A program made the position numbers and the translations under genes. A model generated the notes under the pieces. The model worked only from the letters and a program-made list of their open reading frames with translations. It was not told the origin of the DNA and made no database searches. Below, piece after piece: positions 34,423-46,337 of a DNA stretch of 64,000 bases. The number at the start of each line of letters is the position of its first letter. Within the stretch, counting starts at the first letter, position 1. Source of the stretch: Epiperipatus broadwayi (Eukaryota > Onychophora > Udeonychophora > Euonychophora > Peripatidae); NCBI GenBank assembly GCA_028023455.1, contig JAQFVV010012397.1, forward strand, positions 684,001 through 748,000, given 5' to 3'.

Positions 34423-35149
34423 CACCATAATTCTCTAATAGATAAATAAATGATTGCAGGAAATAATGGTTGCATGTCCTGACAATCATATTATTAGTAT
34501 TTTACTTATGTTAGATTATTTTGTTCCAATTAATTTCATATTAATCGACATGCATTCGTTGTTTCATTTATTGTAATTGCAGGAGTCTACTACGTAGCAG
34601 GTGGCAGTCATATTAGTTCTTAGAATAACCATCCCAACTTACAAATTCCCTTTTAAGCCTGCTTTTTAATTTTAAATAATAAAGTTAGTGTATTTCAATA
34701 AATCCACTAATTATATTTATTTGAGAGCAAAATAAGTTATTTATTAAATGTTGGTATTGTGAGACCGAGTCGTAATTTTAGATTAAATCTTAAAAGTCCA
34801 ATTTAATATTATGTTAGATAGACATGTGTTACAGTTTAGAGATGCGATAATCCATCTTCGAGCCTTGGATATTCCGGATCATACAGTAAACACTGGATCC
34901 TAGTCGTCCTACATAAGTGGACATAAGGAATGTTCCTGTAGGGCTTGATGCCTGTCATGCAGTCAGGAAGTAATTGTGGCACAGTCCTTACACCTGATGA
35001 TGCTAATGTGACCTCTTTACCTTTGGGCCTATGGCAAACGCCAGCCCATCATTTTAAATTGGCTCTGCAATTTTAACGTACTGCCACATTCGCATTGCAG
35101 TTCTAAATGTACCACGTTTCTTTATTTATTAATTTTAGCATTCCAAGTA

Positions 35150-35201
35150 TGGCTCCGTCTCTACAGTATCTGACATGGCTCCGTCTCTACAGTATCTGAC
35201 A
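35150..35201. repeat. 26-bp direct duplication
   Basis: ATGGCTCCGTCTCTACAGTA followed by TCTGAC occurs twice in immediate succession. Confidence 0.9.
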
Positions 35202-35884
35202 TGAAATATAATTAATTCTTTATAAATCTCTTATTTAATTAAATAAAAATATATGCCCACAGCCACTATTATTATTTCTTAATTTAGACTCGCACATTGC
35301 AAAAGACATTAAATTCCCGAAGGCATACTCTTGAAAATACTTATCCAAGAATTCAGGTAGCTGGATTATGTTAATAAAATAATTGTACTTCATTTGTAAA
35401 TATAAAAAGATATCGTAATAATACCGCTACTAAAATTTCAGTATAAGTAAATGTTATAATTAAATAATTTCAAACCATAGTCTGCCATCATATGTTTATT
35501 TGTTCGATACACATTCAGAGTATTATCTTCTCGATTATTTAAAATATATAAATGTCTAAAATTAGTGTTATTATATGTCTAACTCGAAAATAAAGTCTAT
35601 GAGTCTCTTGCACCTCTCTGATCCCCGTGCCTACAGAAATGTTTACTAATGTAGCTTCAGATGCGTTGTTTCGTAGTGTGTACTGTGGAACCAATAAACC
35701 ATGTTCGAATTCAGTATACTGCTGGTAATTTCCATACCAATGGTGCTGCTCTTCTGTTTGGTGGTCGAATTCTGCACTATGTTAACGAAGCATATGAATC
35801 AGACCGTTACAATATGAAGTAGCTATATTTTTAATTAGCAGAAATCCGATTTTGTTAATTTTTTTTCACAATGAATTATAGCTG

Positions 35885-36235
35885 TTAAAACTATATTATT
35901 TATCCAAAAGTTTTGGAAAATTGAATGATTTAAACATGTCCCTTCATGAAAATAATTGTAACATATTTACATTAAAATAAAAAATTGAAAGTTTTGTTAA
36001 AAAGTGAACATATGGAAAAATAGAGCAGAAAATGGATCTTTAAAAATGTTTACAACTATAGATACCTTTATAATTGAAAATAACATTTCCAAAAATTTAA
36101 TTCTAAAAGTTATAATTGCTCAATTGAAATGTCTGGGGACACAATTTCAAAAATACTTTCCTTCAAATTTTGATTTTAAAAAGAGAATTGGGTTCATAAT
36201 CCATACTTAATGAAAATGATTGTCAGTCATTTGTC
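35885..36235 (+). pseudogene. hAT transposase late core region
   Basis: Reading across two stops gives FGKLNDLNMSLHENNCNIFT, then KIESFVKK, then (frame of 36004-36210) WKNRAENGSLKMFTTIDTF and FQKYFPSNFDFKKRIGF. This is the order LN.LN..LQG...IF..., KI..F..K...W, and F..YFP in ZBED5-like proteins. The text then runs into a non-homologous insert. Confidence 0.75.
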
Positions 36236-36239
36236 ATTA

Positions 36240-36390
36240 AATACTCAAGACCTTGTGTGGTTTGGCACAGCTGGTTGGGATCAGAAGATCCCAGGATTGA
36301 TTCTGGCCCTCACAAGTCTGGTGGTTAAACTTCTTATGAACTCCCAAGTAATAAAGCCTAGGCGGTCTTTTTTTTTAATGCTCAAGAAGA
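36240..36390 (+). mobile_element. tRNA-like SINE-type insert
   Basis: This insert interrupts the hAT frame and is richer in G+C. TGGCACAGCTGG (about 36263) fits the pol III A box and GGATTGATTCTGG (about 36293) is close to a B box. Between them GGGATCAGAAGATCCC forms a perfect 6-bp hairpin. It ends near a poly-T/A stretch (36367). A tRNA-derived SINE head is the best reading; one copy only. Confidence 0.45.
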
Positions 36391-36394
36391 ATTT

Positions 36395-36760
36395 GTCAAG
36401 TTATTGAGCAACACAAAGTTAAAACTTGAGTTTTCCAAAAAATCTTTAAATAAATTTTGGTTTGATATTAGGATATAATTTCCAACATTTTCTGAAATAG
36501 TTCTAAGCACATATCCATCATTTTGTTACTACATAATTATGTAAAGCAGCATTTTCAGCAAAAAGATACTTGAATATTACAGTAATGACACAAGTTTAAA
36601 ACTTGAGTTTTCCAAAAAATATTTATATGAATTTTTTCTGAAATGGTTCTAAGCATACTTCTATCATTTTGTACTACATAATTAAGTGAAGCAGCATTTT
36701 CATCAACAGCACACAGCAATGATTATGAAGCCATAGAGCTTTGAAAGCGCTAAGCTTTAA
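36395..36760 (+). pseudogene. hAT C-terminal region with ~177-bp internal duplication
   Basis: EEFVKLLSNT, then KLKLEFSKKSLNKFWFDIR, FPTFSEIVLSTYPSFCYY and SSIFSKK match the hAT dimerisation-region order (L.EF....L..FW......P.....A...L..F...Y.CE..FS). A second copy begins at 36598 (SLKLEFSKK), about 177 bp after the first at 36421, in the same direction but with a deletion. Confidence 0.75.
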
Positions 36761-37956
36761 ATAAATTTAATAATATATATAACTTCTTTAAGAGCGTTAT
36801 AAGCGCATAATTATTGATATTATATTAAAGTATATAAAATCAAAAAATTGGTCAACTCTGCAAAACACTGAAAAAGCTCTATGTCCAGCAGTATCAAATA
36901 TTCATCGAAAATTTAATTCTTTAAGTAAACAAACACACCCAGCTCATTAGAATGAATATTTCATTTTATCTTTAATGAAAGGTAAAATTATATTTCTATG
37001 TATACTAAAGAATTGTTTTCAAATAAATTTTCTTTATGATTTATTATCAGCAAATGTTTTAATTCGTATTCCTAGTTTATATACCCTATACCCAGGATTA
37101 GGAAAATATTTGCTTGCGTAAAAGGGATCACAAGTGGAAAAAGTTTGGTAAATCCAGATTTATACAACCAATTTGCTACAAAGGAAATTCCTGAAAAACA
37201 AGTATATTACAGATTAATGTATAATCCAAAAGAAAATAACCTTGGTAAGCAATAACAATGCAATTATCTATTATGCAGGCAACATGGATTCAAATCTGGG
37301 CTAAATAACTTTAAAATCTGTTTATTCATCTTGGGGTTGTTCTTTCAAATTGTCATTCTGTAGCCAATTTAGATAAGCACCTAATATTGGTCAATAAGTA
37401 AATATCAATATATTCTTAATTAAATAATAAAACAAAGATGGAAAAACAGCTCAAATCTTCATCAACCAGCAAATAGAAACCCTGGTGACAGTGCTTTTTT
37501 ATTCACTATTGGAAACCTTTTGCCATGTATACTAAATATCATCACTCGTTAAACACTAAAATTTCAATTTGTATTTTTTAAGTTGGACATGTCCATAAAG
37601 CATATAATTATCTTAAAAAGTGTGTTGTTCATTTCATTAACTAAAAAGAAAATTCTTATTGTTTCTCTCACACTGACTATTATTAGTGAGTTATTTAAAA
37701 AGCAGTATGTTATTTTCTCTTCTTGGATAAATACTAAAATGAATATGAAGTTTCATAAGTAATATAAGAAAATTGAAAAGAAAAAAAATTCAATTATGAT
37801 AAGACTGATGAATAATTAATGGTTGAAAACTACGGAGATATACTTATTTGTTGATAGTAGTCAATTTAGATTTTTTTTTAATAAAGAAGATATTTTAATC
37901 TTTTGAATAATGATATTCAAAGAAAGAGATATATTGCCAATAGAATCATTTAGATT
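36761..37956. other. Intron sequence, nothing classified
   Basis: Short broken frames only. One near 37100-37250 reads SGKSLVNPDLYNQFATKEIP but matches nothing I recognise. Confidence 0.4.
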
Positions 37957-37959
37957 TAT

Positions 37960-38154
37960 TTGGATATGTACAACTTGATAAAGTTAAAAGATCTTTTTGT
38001 AGTCCTTAAATCAGAAAAGTTTAAAAATGTGATGGTGATGTGGGATGTAAAACTTGTGCTCTCAAGGATTAGGAATGCTTTTATTATACTAATATATAAA
38101 AATAAAGGTGATATAAAAGACTTCAATAATAACTATACTTTCTATATACTATAG
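37960..38154 (+). pseudogene. Small reverse-transcriptase-like fragment
   Basis: The frame ends with RNAFIILIYKNKGDIKDFNNNYTF, like the non-LTR RT motif W....I.PI.K.KGD..D..NYR. Upstream KSEKFKNVMVMWDVKLV is not recognisable. The next 700 bases may hold further remains (stops throughout). It seems a third LINE family, distinct from those at 5940 and 13721. Confidence 0.4.
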
Positions 38155-39473
38155 ATTAATAAAAAAAGTAATAATCATATAGCTGCTACATGATATTATA
38201 AAAGAAACTGTTATTACTAGAATTGTGAGACAAAATGTCTGATGCAGTGAACTTTAAAATAATTTGCAATCAATTTTATAAACAAACATCAAGAAATGAT
38301 ATAAACTTAGTGACTAAAATTTTTAATTTTAACCAATTAAAAGAAAAAACCAAGTTTACCCTCTTGTTTATATGTGTTAATAATTCTGCCATTCTTGTCA
38401 ATTCCAAAGATGATCTATAGAATGTTTTAATGTTGTAAAAGCAATCTATAAAGATTCTTATTCAATAATTAATGTTCAAAAAAACTCAAGAGTTTTATCA
38501 GCCAGTGACTAAAAAAAATCGTCAATAATTTCTTGCTTGGATAGTTATTAGTTTGAGAATTTGGTATGTGTTTGGATAGAAATGCGGACTTACAGATTGC
38601 CATTACTGCTTTCAACAAGTTAAAGAATTCAAATATTTAGTCCTAACATATAACTAATTCAACTAAATCAGCTCTACATTGACCTTTTGCCAACCTAGCA
38701 AAAAACTGTCTTGCAGTATTTTGTAAACATAATAACAAAACAAGTCTAATTGGTATATTCTTTTGCATACTAGTTGTAATATAAATTAACATCTTTAAGA
38801 GTCATTTTCATTAAACTGGATAAATAAAAAACTTGAAGAATAAAAGACTTCCTCAAAAGGAAATTGTTAAATCTAATATTAGCTGCCTTGGGAATGCAAA
38901 CAACTATTATTTCATAAACATCTTTTGTGTTTATATGTAAATTAATATAAACACAGTCATGTATAAATATAATGTTTATAATATAGATTTATTAATGAAA
39001 CATAAAACAAATATACACTTGCCTATTTACACTATATACAGTGATTATACCACTGTCTGCTACTGTTGGCAAGGTATAGTTTCTAATTGCCAGGCAACAA
39101 GGGACTCCAAGTGTCTTTATAATTTTATCTACCACTTCCAGCTGTACTGCCTTATAAGTAGATATGGTGACACCCGGCTGTACTCTGACAGCTTGCCTCA
39201 CGGCAATGTTAAGTTCTAGTAGATTCCAATACTGCATGTGGGCTTGCCTCATGGCATTACCCATTTGGCTTTGACGGTTGATGTCTCTGGAAAAATGTGT
39301 ATTCTGCCTTTCAGCTTTGTGACAGTGGTTGTCTGACCTTATCTCCAAATAGATTGACTATTTATTTCCAGATCTTCATACATAATGGAAACATTCGTAT
39401 TCAGTGAGTATACTGCCTAGTGATACATTCTTGACAATAGATAGACTTTATCTTCCTGAATATATATTGGTTC
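38155..39473. other. Unclassified stretch with a more G+C-rich patch
   Basis: At 39040-39350 both strands are open over 86 and 118 codons, but neither translation shows a known motif. The patch probably belongs to an old repeat whose end is the dispersed repeat at 39474. Confidence 0.3.
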
Positions 39474-39540
39474 ATGGTGATAAATGCCCAATACCATCTA
39501 GATAAGATGGAATTCGGACTAATCCATTATTTGAAGGCAA
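39474..39540. repeat. Dispersed repeat, partner of 5240-5306
   Basis: Shares GTGATAAATG and AGATAAGATGGAAT in the same order and spacing with 5240-5306. Confidence 0.6.
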
Positions 39541-39690
39541 GATGAGACATGATATATCTTAAGATGTTAAAATTATTACATGATTTTAAGTAAAAAGACT
39601 CAAGTGGCATAGTATAATATTTGTGTCTATATTTAGTAAGCATAAAGAGCTGTAAACCATACTATCATTCTGTTTTAGAGATATCTATTT

Positions 39691-39886
39691 TAAGTATAAA
39701 TAAATAATAAACACAGTCGATAATTTTTAACTATCAGACTTTATCTGTCACACTTAATTGCAGATATTCATTAAACCATATTATCATTTAAGTATAAATA
39801 AATAATAAACATAGTCGATAATTTCTAGCTATCAGATTTTATCTGTCACACTTAATTGCAGATATTCATTCAGCAGATAAATTTAT
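39691..39886. repeat. 98-bp tandem duplication
   Basis: TAAGTATAAATAAATAATAA begins at 39691 and again at 39789. Both copies run through CACACTTAATTGCAGATATT with a few changes. Confidence 0.9.
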
Positions 39887-42360
39887 TTATTCTATAGTAT
39901 CCATCCAAAGATAATGATTTGAAAGTAGGCTCTGAACACAAGCCAATACATTTCTATAGATATATTGTTTAATATTAGGTCATCAATTATATATATCTTG
40001 CTGACCTTGGTTAAATGTAAACAGCAAAACTTAGATAAAAGAAACAAATACCAAACAAAACATTTTATTTATCCAGCTTACAACTTTTAATGTAGATGTT
40101 AAATGTAAACTGGGAAAATTATGTGATGCTTAGTTAATAATAGTTTTCAGTAGTTCAGGAATGCTTTGTTTCAGTTCTAAATAAGAAATCAGCATTGTCA
40201 GATATGATTATAATTAATAAATAAATAAATCAGAAAATCTTCAACTGCTGAAATCTTGACAATATTTACAATTATCTATTTCCTTTTTTTTAGTAGTAAT
40301 TATAAGATATGATCTCATATTTATATGTGTTCACAGTGATAAATTTAATAAATGTTGAATCAAATTATTTAATTATAAAAAAGATTAAGCAGTTCTGGTA
40401 CAGTCAATAGCAAATATCATTGTTAACAGTTTGATCATTTTTTCTTTGCCTTTTTAATGGCCAGATTCATTTAGTAAAAAGCTTATCCAACAGAATAAAA
40501 ATACTAATGATTGGTTAATCTTACAAACTCAATGTTCATAAAAAAAATCTACTTTTTTGCATATACATACAGATTTCAGACCCTCATCGGTGAAATATAT
40601 GACCCATTTCACCAAGTGCATTTATACTTAATATATTTGGTTAAATATTTAGATAGTTTCTTTAACTTCAGCAGAGGAATCTGTGGTCCATATCTGATCT
40701 GCAAATAAAGAATTATCTGGTAGATACTTCTTTATGAAAAAAAATGTTGAGGTATATAAAGACAAAAAGTAAATTGAAATAATAATAAAAAATATTTATT
40801 TCCTAAATTTTGAAATATATTTCAAAATTTTAAAGAAAATAATAGATTATCATTACTATAAATAAAATTATCACCCAATATATTTGTATGATATGGAATA
40901 GAATTTTAATGGCTTTTTTTATCCATAAACTGAATAATTTCAAAAAATAAATAGAATGCTTACAAATAATTCCAGTTCTCCAAAAATATTTTAGAAAACA
41001 AATTCTCATTTAATTACAAAAATCCAACAATCTATTTATCCAAAAGTCATTAGTTTCATTTTAATTCCATACAATTCAAAATATTGCGTTCTATTTTTGA
41101 TCATTATGTGAAACAAGTATTTTGTTATTAAATTTCTCATTTGTGTTGTTTTTTTTCAACCTGAAAAAAAATGAGATAAGATATTTAAATATAACCTTGT
41201 ATTTATATTTTAAAATTAAATAAATTTTTATCCGTAAGATTTTTTTCTTTGCAATTTATTATTAAAATAATTAAGTTCCTACAATCTCACATGATGTCAA
41301 AAAAGTAATGCTGAGTGCAGGCGATTTAATGGATTCTGGTCACTGAACTATTTCCTTTAAAACAACAATAATAATTATCTAAACCATAATTATAACGAAA
41401 TCACAATTACATTTAAAGAATATAATTAAAAGTGACAATATGTTGCAAGTCATGTTAGTAACTATGAAATGTGGACCTTGGAGATCGTACATCATTTTCA
41501 CATCTTTAGTCATATATTTCTGAATACATTCCTCTACAAGGTGTTAAAAGTGGATAAAAACCAGTCCCTACCTTATATGAGAGTGATGTAGTGAAAATTA
41601 CACTACATAAATATTATTCATTATTGAATAATCTCAGTTTAATGAATGACAAATAAAAGTCATTAATATGTTAGTAACTATGATAAGTTTCATTGGCATT
41701 TATCACTTTTTTTTTTAATATAATATGAATTTTTTTGAATTTGTTTAATAAAAATATAATTAGTAAATGAGTACAATTTTAATTTTGGAATTTTTATGAC
41801 TCAAATCATATTTCTTTTCTTGAAAGAGTTGTGCCGTTAGAATTCATTTTCTCTAGCTCACCACTCATTAGAAAATAATCAATACAGGAATGTTTAAAGA
41901 AGTTTGGAATCCTTTCTTAAATTGCTAATAGTAAAAAAATGATAATTAAAACAAAAATTGAATTATTAATAAAGGTGTATTAGAAAAATTTGTAGTTAAA
42001 GCATAAAATGTCTTGGTTTGAAGTGCAAAAAAGGTATTAAAAATAATACTTATTTTTCATAATTTGCCAAATTTTGTATAGAAAATAATACATGAGATTG
42101 TTGTCAATAAAATCATAACAAGAAAGAAATTTTTTTTTAAATGTAAATATAATTTACAATTCTAGTGTGCAAGAAAATTATTAAAGAACATTACATTTAG
42201 TATTCTTACAGAATAAAACAAATCTGTCTTCATTTTCTCTCTTTCTTTATATATATAGAAAGGGGGGGGGAGAAAATATATATATATGTTCATACATAAT
42301 AACATTTAAATTTTTTAAAAAGTTTTAAGTATTAAAAAAAAAAAAAAGAATTTATCTTAC
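39887..42360. other. A+T-rich intron sequence
   Basis: Nothing recognised except a short G-run flanked by TA repeats (42245-42288). Confidence 0.5.
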
Positions 42361-42531
42361 TTTCACAAGTTGGCAGTTTTCCCCACTCTCCACTTCTTTC
42401 ACATTTAATTAATCCATTTCCTTTTAATTTATATCCCTGATTACATGTATATTCTGCCAAACCAAGTGTATTAGGATCGATTTTAAATTTAACTTTACCA
42501 AAGGCTATTTGTTTGGGATCACCACATACAT
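42361..42531 (-). CDS. Sushi/CCP domain exon 2 (partial gene)
   Basis: Minus-strand exon of 171 bases: acceptor TATGTAG just above 42531, donor GTAAGA at 42360-42355, phase 1-1. It translates VCGDPKQIAFGKVKF, AEYTCNQGYKLKG, GLIKCERSGEW and LPTC: four cysteines, the tryptophan before the fourth, and a Y.C..GY core. Length (57 codons) and phase match the exons at 55754 and 12795, so all three can be joined in frame as successive modules. The open frame continues upstream into the intron, but the splice site and module start favour the border given. Role: extracellular binding module; partner unknown. Confidence 0.9.
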
Positions 42532-43702
42532 CTACATAATATACATACATGTCAATTTTAAAATTTTTTACAGCTAGCTAGATTGTAAACAAATATAAAT
42601 AATTGGCTAAAACTTTATAATTAAAAAAAAAAACCATAAGTCATTGGTATTATTAGGTAATTATGATTGTATCTGTAAAACTATCCAAGAGATATACCTA
42701 TCATCTGTCAAACTTTGCACTCAGAATTTGATTCTTAGGATACAAATTTTCTCTTGAAAGACAATAGCTATATATGGATAATTTGGTAGCTGCATTCTCA
42801 GTTGTAATTGCCTAACCACATCAACGTCTGGTCAAGTTCTTTAATTATATGTGGTTTCTACAGTTATTTATATTTGTTTATAACATATATATATATATTC
42901 TAATGATTCAAAAATATAATATGCAAAAAAATATCAAATACAATTTATCATAAGAAAATATTAATTAAGCTATGGTTATCAAAGGAACATATGATTTCTC
43001 ACATTTGAATAATATAAAATTCAGAATCGATCAGCTGACATAAGTAAATAACAATGATGTGCATATATATATAAATTTAAATGCAGAATATTAATCAGGT
43101 AATACAATAATATTAAATATAAGGATTAGGTGAAATAAATTATGAAAAATAAAGGTCACTTAAAAATAGTAAGTACATATTATGATAATTAGTATAGATG
43201 CATTGTTAATCTTTTATAAAAGTATCAATAGCTTAAAATTATTAAAATGTCAAATTAAAAGTAAAATAAAAATAAGTTAAAATCAAGGGGCATCTATGAT
43301 GTCTCATTTTTTTATGCTCATGTTAAAATTAACAAAAGTTAGTAGTGTATGCATGGTATTACAAATTCAGATTTTACATGTGAAAATAGAATATTTATAT
43401 GCAGGAGGTTTCTAGTTACAAATGTTTGAGTTACAAACATTTCACTATTACGTAATCGCTTTTGGACTTTAGATCTTTATCTATGAACATGATAAAAAAA
43501 ACTATTTACATACATTCGTAATTGAATTTTTTCTAAAGAAAAATAAACTTTGGAATTTAGAAAATAATTAAAAGTATATTTTACAGAACAATAAAAACCT
43601 ATATAAAATACAGTAAATCTTCCCATCTCTCTGACATTGATTACTTTTATTTTTAGCATCATCACAGACTGTCTTGATTAGTGCTTATTTTTAAAAGTAG
43701 TC
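42532..43702. other. Intron sequence, nothing recognised
   Basis: A+T-rich, with short TA runs near 42885 and 43065. Confidence 0.5.
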
Positions 43703-43873
43703 TGTGCGCAACATTGTGGAGATTGATGGTGTATTGGACAGAGTGGCAAGATTAGTTATACAACTTAATAGCAGAGACCAAATGCAAGTTCTGATAGTGA
43801 TGAAGTAGGAGAAGATTTTTATATGGATGTACAAAAGGCGTTTGATCAGAGTAAACAACATTTTTAAATTGTT

Positions 43874-44160
43874 ATGGGAGACTTTAATGCAGGAATTGGT
43901 AAACAAATGAAAGATGAAAGTGCTATAGGTAATTATGGTTATGGTAATAAAAATGAGAGAGGACAAAGACTTATGGAGTTTGCAAAAAAAGAAAAACTTT
44001 ATATTATGAATTCCTTTTTTTTGAGAAAAATGTTAAAAGGAAATGGACATGGGAGCATCCAAATGAAGGTACAGCAGAATTGGATTATATTTTGACTAAC
44101 AGAAAATACATATTTCAAGATTGTAATGTTCTTAATAAATTTAACACAGGAAGTGATCAT
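43874..44160 (+). pseudogene. RTE endonuclease fragment (copy 2)
   Basis: MGDFNAGIGKQMKDESAIG keeps the catalytic GDFNA that is damaged in the other copy; LMEFAKKEKLYIMN follows. A frameshift near 44020 moves the rest, ending with GSDH near 44150. The N-terminal catalytic Glu region is missing. Confidence 0.85.
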
Positions 44161-44782
44161 CGATTAGTAATATGGGTAATATATAAGATACATGTTAATG
44201 CAAAACTAGAGAAACAAAAAATTATTAAGAAAAACAATATTTACAGGTGATATTCCTAATCTTCAGAAACATTCTAATGAATTTAAATTAGATCTTACAA
44301 ATCAGTTTCAAGTATTAATAGATTTTGAACATGATTCAGATTTGAATGAATTTAATAAAAAAATAACTGATACCCTTTTAAAAACTGCAACAAAGATAGC
44401 TGGTAAAAAAAAACAGCAATTGATTAATAAAATTTCTACTGAGACTACAGAATTTATGAAGATATACAAAAATGATGCATTAAAAAGGATTCTGTAAAGT
44501 GGTGTGGAAAAGAGTTGAAAATGATATAAAAAAGTATAACAGTGAACTAGCAAAGAAAGCTGTAGAAGAGAATAAAAGTCTCAAGAGAATAAAATAACAT
44601 TTTGGTATTGATAGAAAATTTATATCTGCAATAAGGAAAAAAAATGGAACTATTACTAAAAAGAGAGATGACATCATGAAATGGGTAGAAGACTTCTATC
44701 AAGAATTATATAGTAATAAAGAACAAGTACTTCCTATATCTATTATATCTTCCGAATTGCCCAGAAAATTTTAAAGGAAGAA

Positions 44783-45420
44783 ATGAGACATGCAATTAAA
44801 TGTATAAAGAAAGGAAAGGCTCCAGGTAATGATGGAATTATAATTGATATATTAAAAGAAGTAGGTAAGGAAATAGAAAATTTTTTAACAAAGTTATATA
44901 TCAAATATCTAAATGATAAAGATTTACCAGATAATTGGAAGAAGGCAGTATTAATATTAATATTTTAAAAAGGTGATAAAGAAGATATTAGAAATTACAG
45001 ACTTATCAGGCTTTTATCAGTTTTATACAAAATTTTTACCAAGATAATTACAACTTGTCTATAGAGAACATTGGATTTCCACCAACCAACAGAACAAGCT
45101 GGATTTAAAAGTGGTTTTAGTACAGTAGATCATATCCAGGTATTGAGAGAAGTTATAGAAAGGACAAATAAATGAGTTGCCATTATGCTTTGGATTTGTA
45201 GATTATGAAAAGGTACTTGATTCTATAAACATTTCTTTGGTGATTAAAGCATTGGATCATCATGGTATAGATCCAAGATATTGTCATACTTTAAAAAATA
45301 TTTATAAAGATGCAACAGCAATAATTAGATTACCTAATGATACTGGGAAAGTCAACATTGAGAAGGGTGTAAGACGAAGTGCTGCAAAAATTATTTTGTG
45401 GATTAAAATGGGAATCTAAA
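44783..45420 (+). pseudogene. RTE reverse transcriptase fragments (copy 2)
   Basis: KGKAPGNDGIIIDILKEVG and KKAVLILIF occur in frame 44783-44968. After a stop, DLPDNWKK-type and EQAGFKSGFSTVDH-like residues occur in neighbouring frames to 45140. Frame 45177-45419 holds LCFGFVDYEKVLDSI. A deletion fuses GVRR directly to AAKIILW at about 45375, removing the SDSISPKL part that survives in the duplicate copy. Confidence 0.85.
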
Positions 45421-45860
45421 GGAATGAAAATAAATGGATATTTAAATCATCTAGATTTTTCAAATAATGTAGCTGTTTTTGCAAGTAATGCTTTAGAGCT
45501 GCAGAAAATGTTACAGAAGTTATCAGATGAAAGTAGAAAAGAAAGATAAATGTTAAAGACTAAAGTAATGTTCAATGGATTTTCTCAAAATATGAAAATA
45601 AAGATTGGATCATCACGGTATAGATCCAAGATATTATCATACTTTAAAGAATATTTATAAAGATGCAACAGCAATAATTAGATTACATAATGATACTGGG
45701 AAAGTCAACATTGAGAAGGGTGTAAGACAAAGTGACTCCATATCTCCAAAACTTTTTACAGCAGTGCTACAAGAAGTATTTTTTGGATTAAAATGGGAAT
45801 CTAAAGGAATGAAAATAAATGGATATTTAAATACATCTAGATTTTTCAAATTATGTAGCT
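45250..45860 (+). repeat. Internal direct duplication within RTE copy 2
   Basis: The coding piece from DHHGIDPRY to KWESKGMKINGYLN occurs at 45250-45440 and again at 45605-45830. The second copy is longer and keeps GVRQSDSISPKLFTAVLQEV, lost in the first. The repeat start lies in the middle of unrelated codons (about 45600). Confidence 0.85.
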
Positions 45861-45893
45861 GTTTTTACAAGTAATGCTTTAGAGCTGCAGGAA

Positions 45894-46337
45894 ATGTTAC
45901 AGGAGTTATCAGATGAAAGTAGGAAAGTAGGACTAAAGATAAATGTTAATGAATTAGAAGTTAATAGCTACAAATATCTTGGTCAGATTATTAATACAGA
46001 TGTAAATATAATGGATGAAATTAATTATAGAATTAAATTTGGTTGCAGCGCTTTTGGTAGAAATAACCTGATACTAAAAGGAAATATGCCTATGTGTTTG
46101 AAAAGAAAGGTTTTTAATAAATGTGTTTTACCAGTTCTTAATTATGGATCTGAACTTGGACATTTAATAGAAGAGCAATACATAGCTTCAGACCACTCAA
46201 GAAGTATGGAGAGATGCATATTAGGAATAATAAGAAGAGATCGAAAACACAATAAATGGGTAAGAGAACAAACAGGTGTTACTGACCTCATTGAAAAAAT
46301 TAGAAGACAAGTGGAGTTGGGCTGGACATATTGTTAG
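45894..46337 (+). pseudogene. RTE C-terminal region (copy 2)
   Basis: LQELSDESRKVGLKINVNEL, NSYKYLGQIINTDVN and PMCLKRKVFNKCVLPVLNYG run parallel to the first copy. About 25 codons after KIN are deleted compared with the minus-strand copy (which has KKTKVMFNRFSQN there). Confidence 0.85.

Larger units (their letters stand above)
33150..35870. mobile_element. 2.7-kb unclassified insert inside hAT relic
   Basis: The hAT frame stops near 33140 and resumes near 35885, so about 2.7 kb was inserted or replaced the middle. The insert is richer in G+C around 33880-34130 and 34830-35110 and has no long ORF. It contains a TTATAAAAC motif near 34084, a hairpin at 34301-34422 and a 26-bp direct duplication (35150-35201). 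I found no TIR or LTR pair. A solo LTR or a non-autonomous element are both possible. Confidence 0.4.
31090..36760 (+). mobile_element. hAT/ZBED transposase-like relic, split by insertions
   Basis: Plus-strand fragments in the correct order spell a ZBED5/SCAND3-type hAT-derived protein: BED zinc finger (31100-31334), first half of the RNase H-like core (32390-33140), late core and C-terminus (35885-36235 and 36395-36760). Between them sit three unrelated inserts: 31339-32379, about 33150-35870 and about 36240-36390. Stops and frameshifts occur in every piece. No hAT TIRs were located, so it may be an old transposon or a dead domesticated-gene copy. Confidence 0.8.

Noticed and set aside
36004-36407. 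Two adjacent small plus-strand ORFs as separate genes
   Set aside because: The first is a hAT C-terminal piece and the second is the tRNA-like insert read through.
37804-37835. Second hammerhead-like CTGATGA...GAAAA
   Set aside because: The bases between do not form a convincing stem II and no GUC cleavage site with stem I partners is visible.
38992-39348. 118-codon minus-strand ORF overlapping an 86-codon plus-strand ORF
   Set aside because: No motif on either strand and no splice or promoter context; the patch is likely an old repeat.
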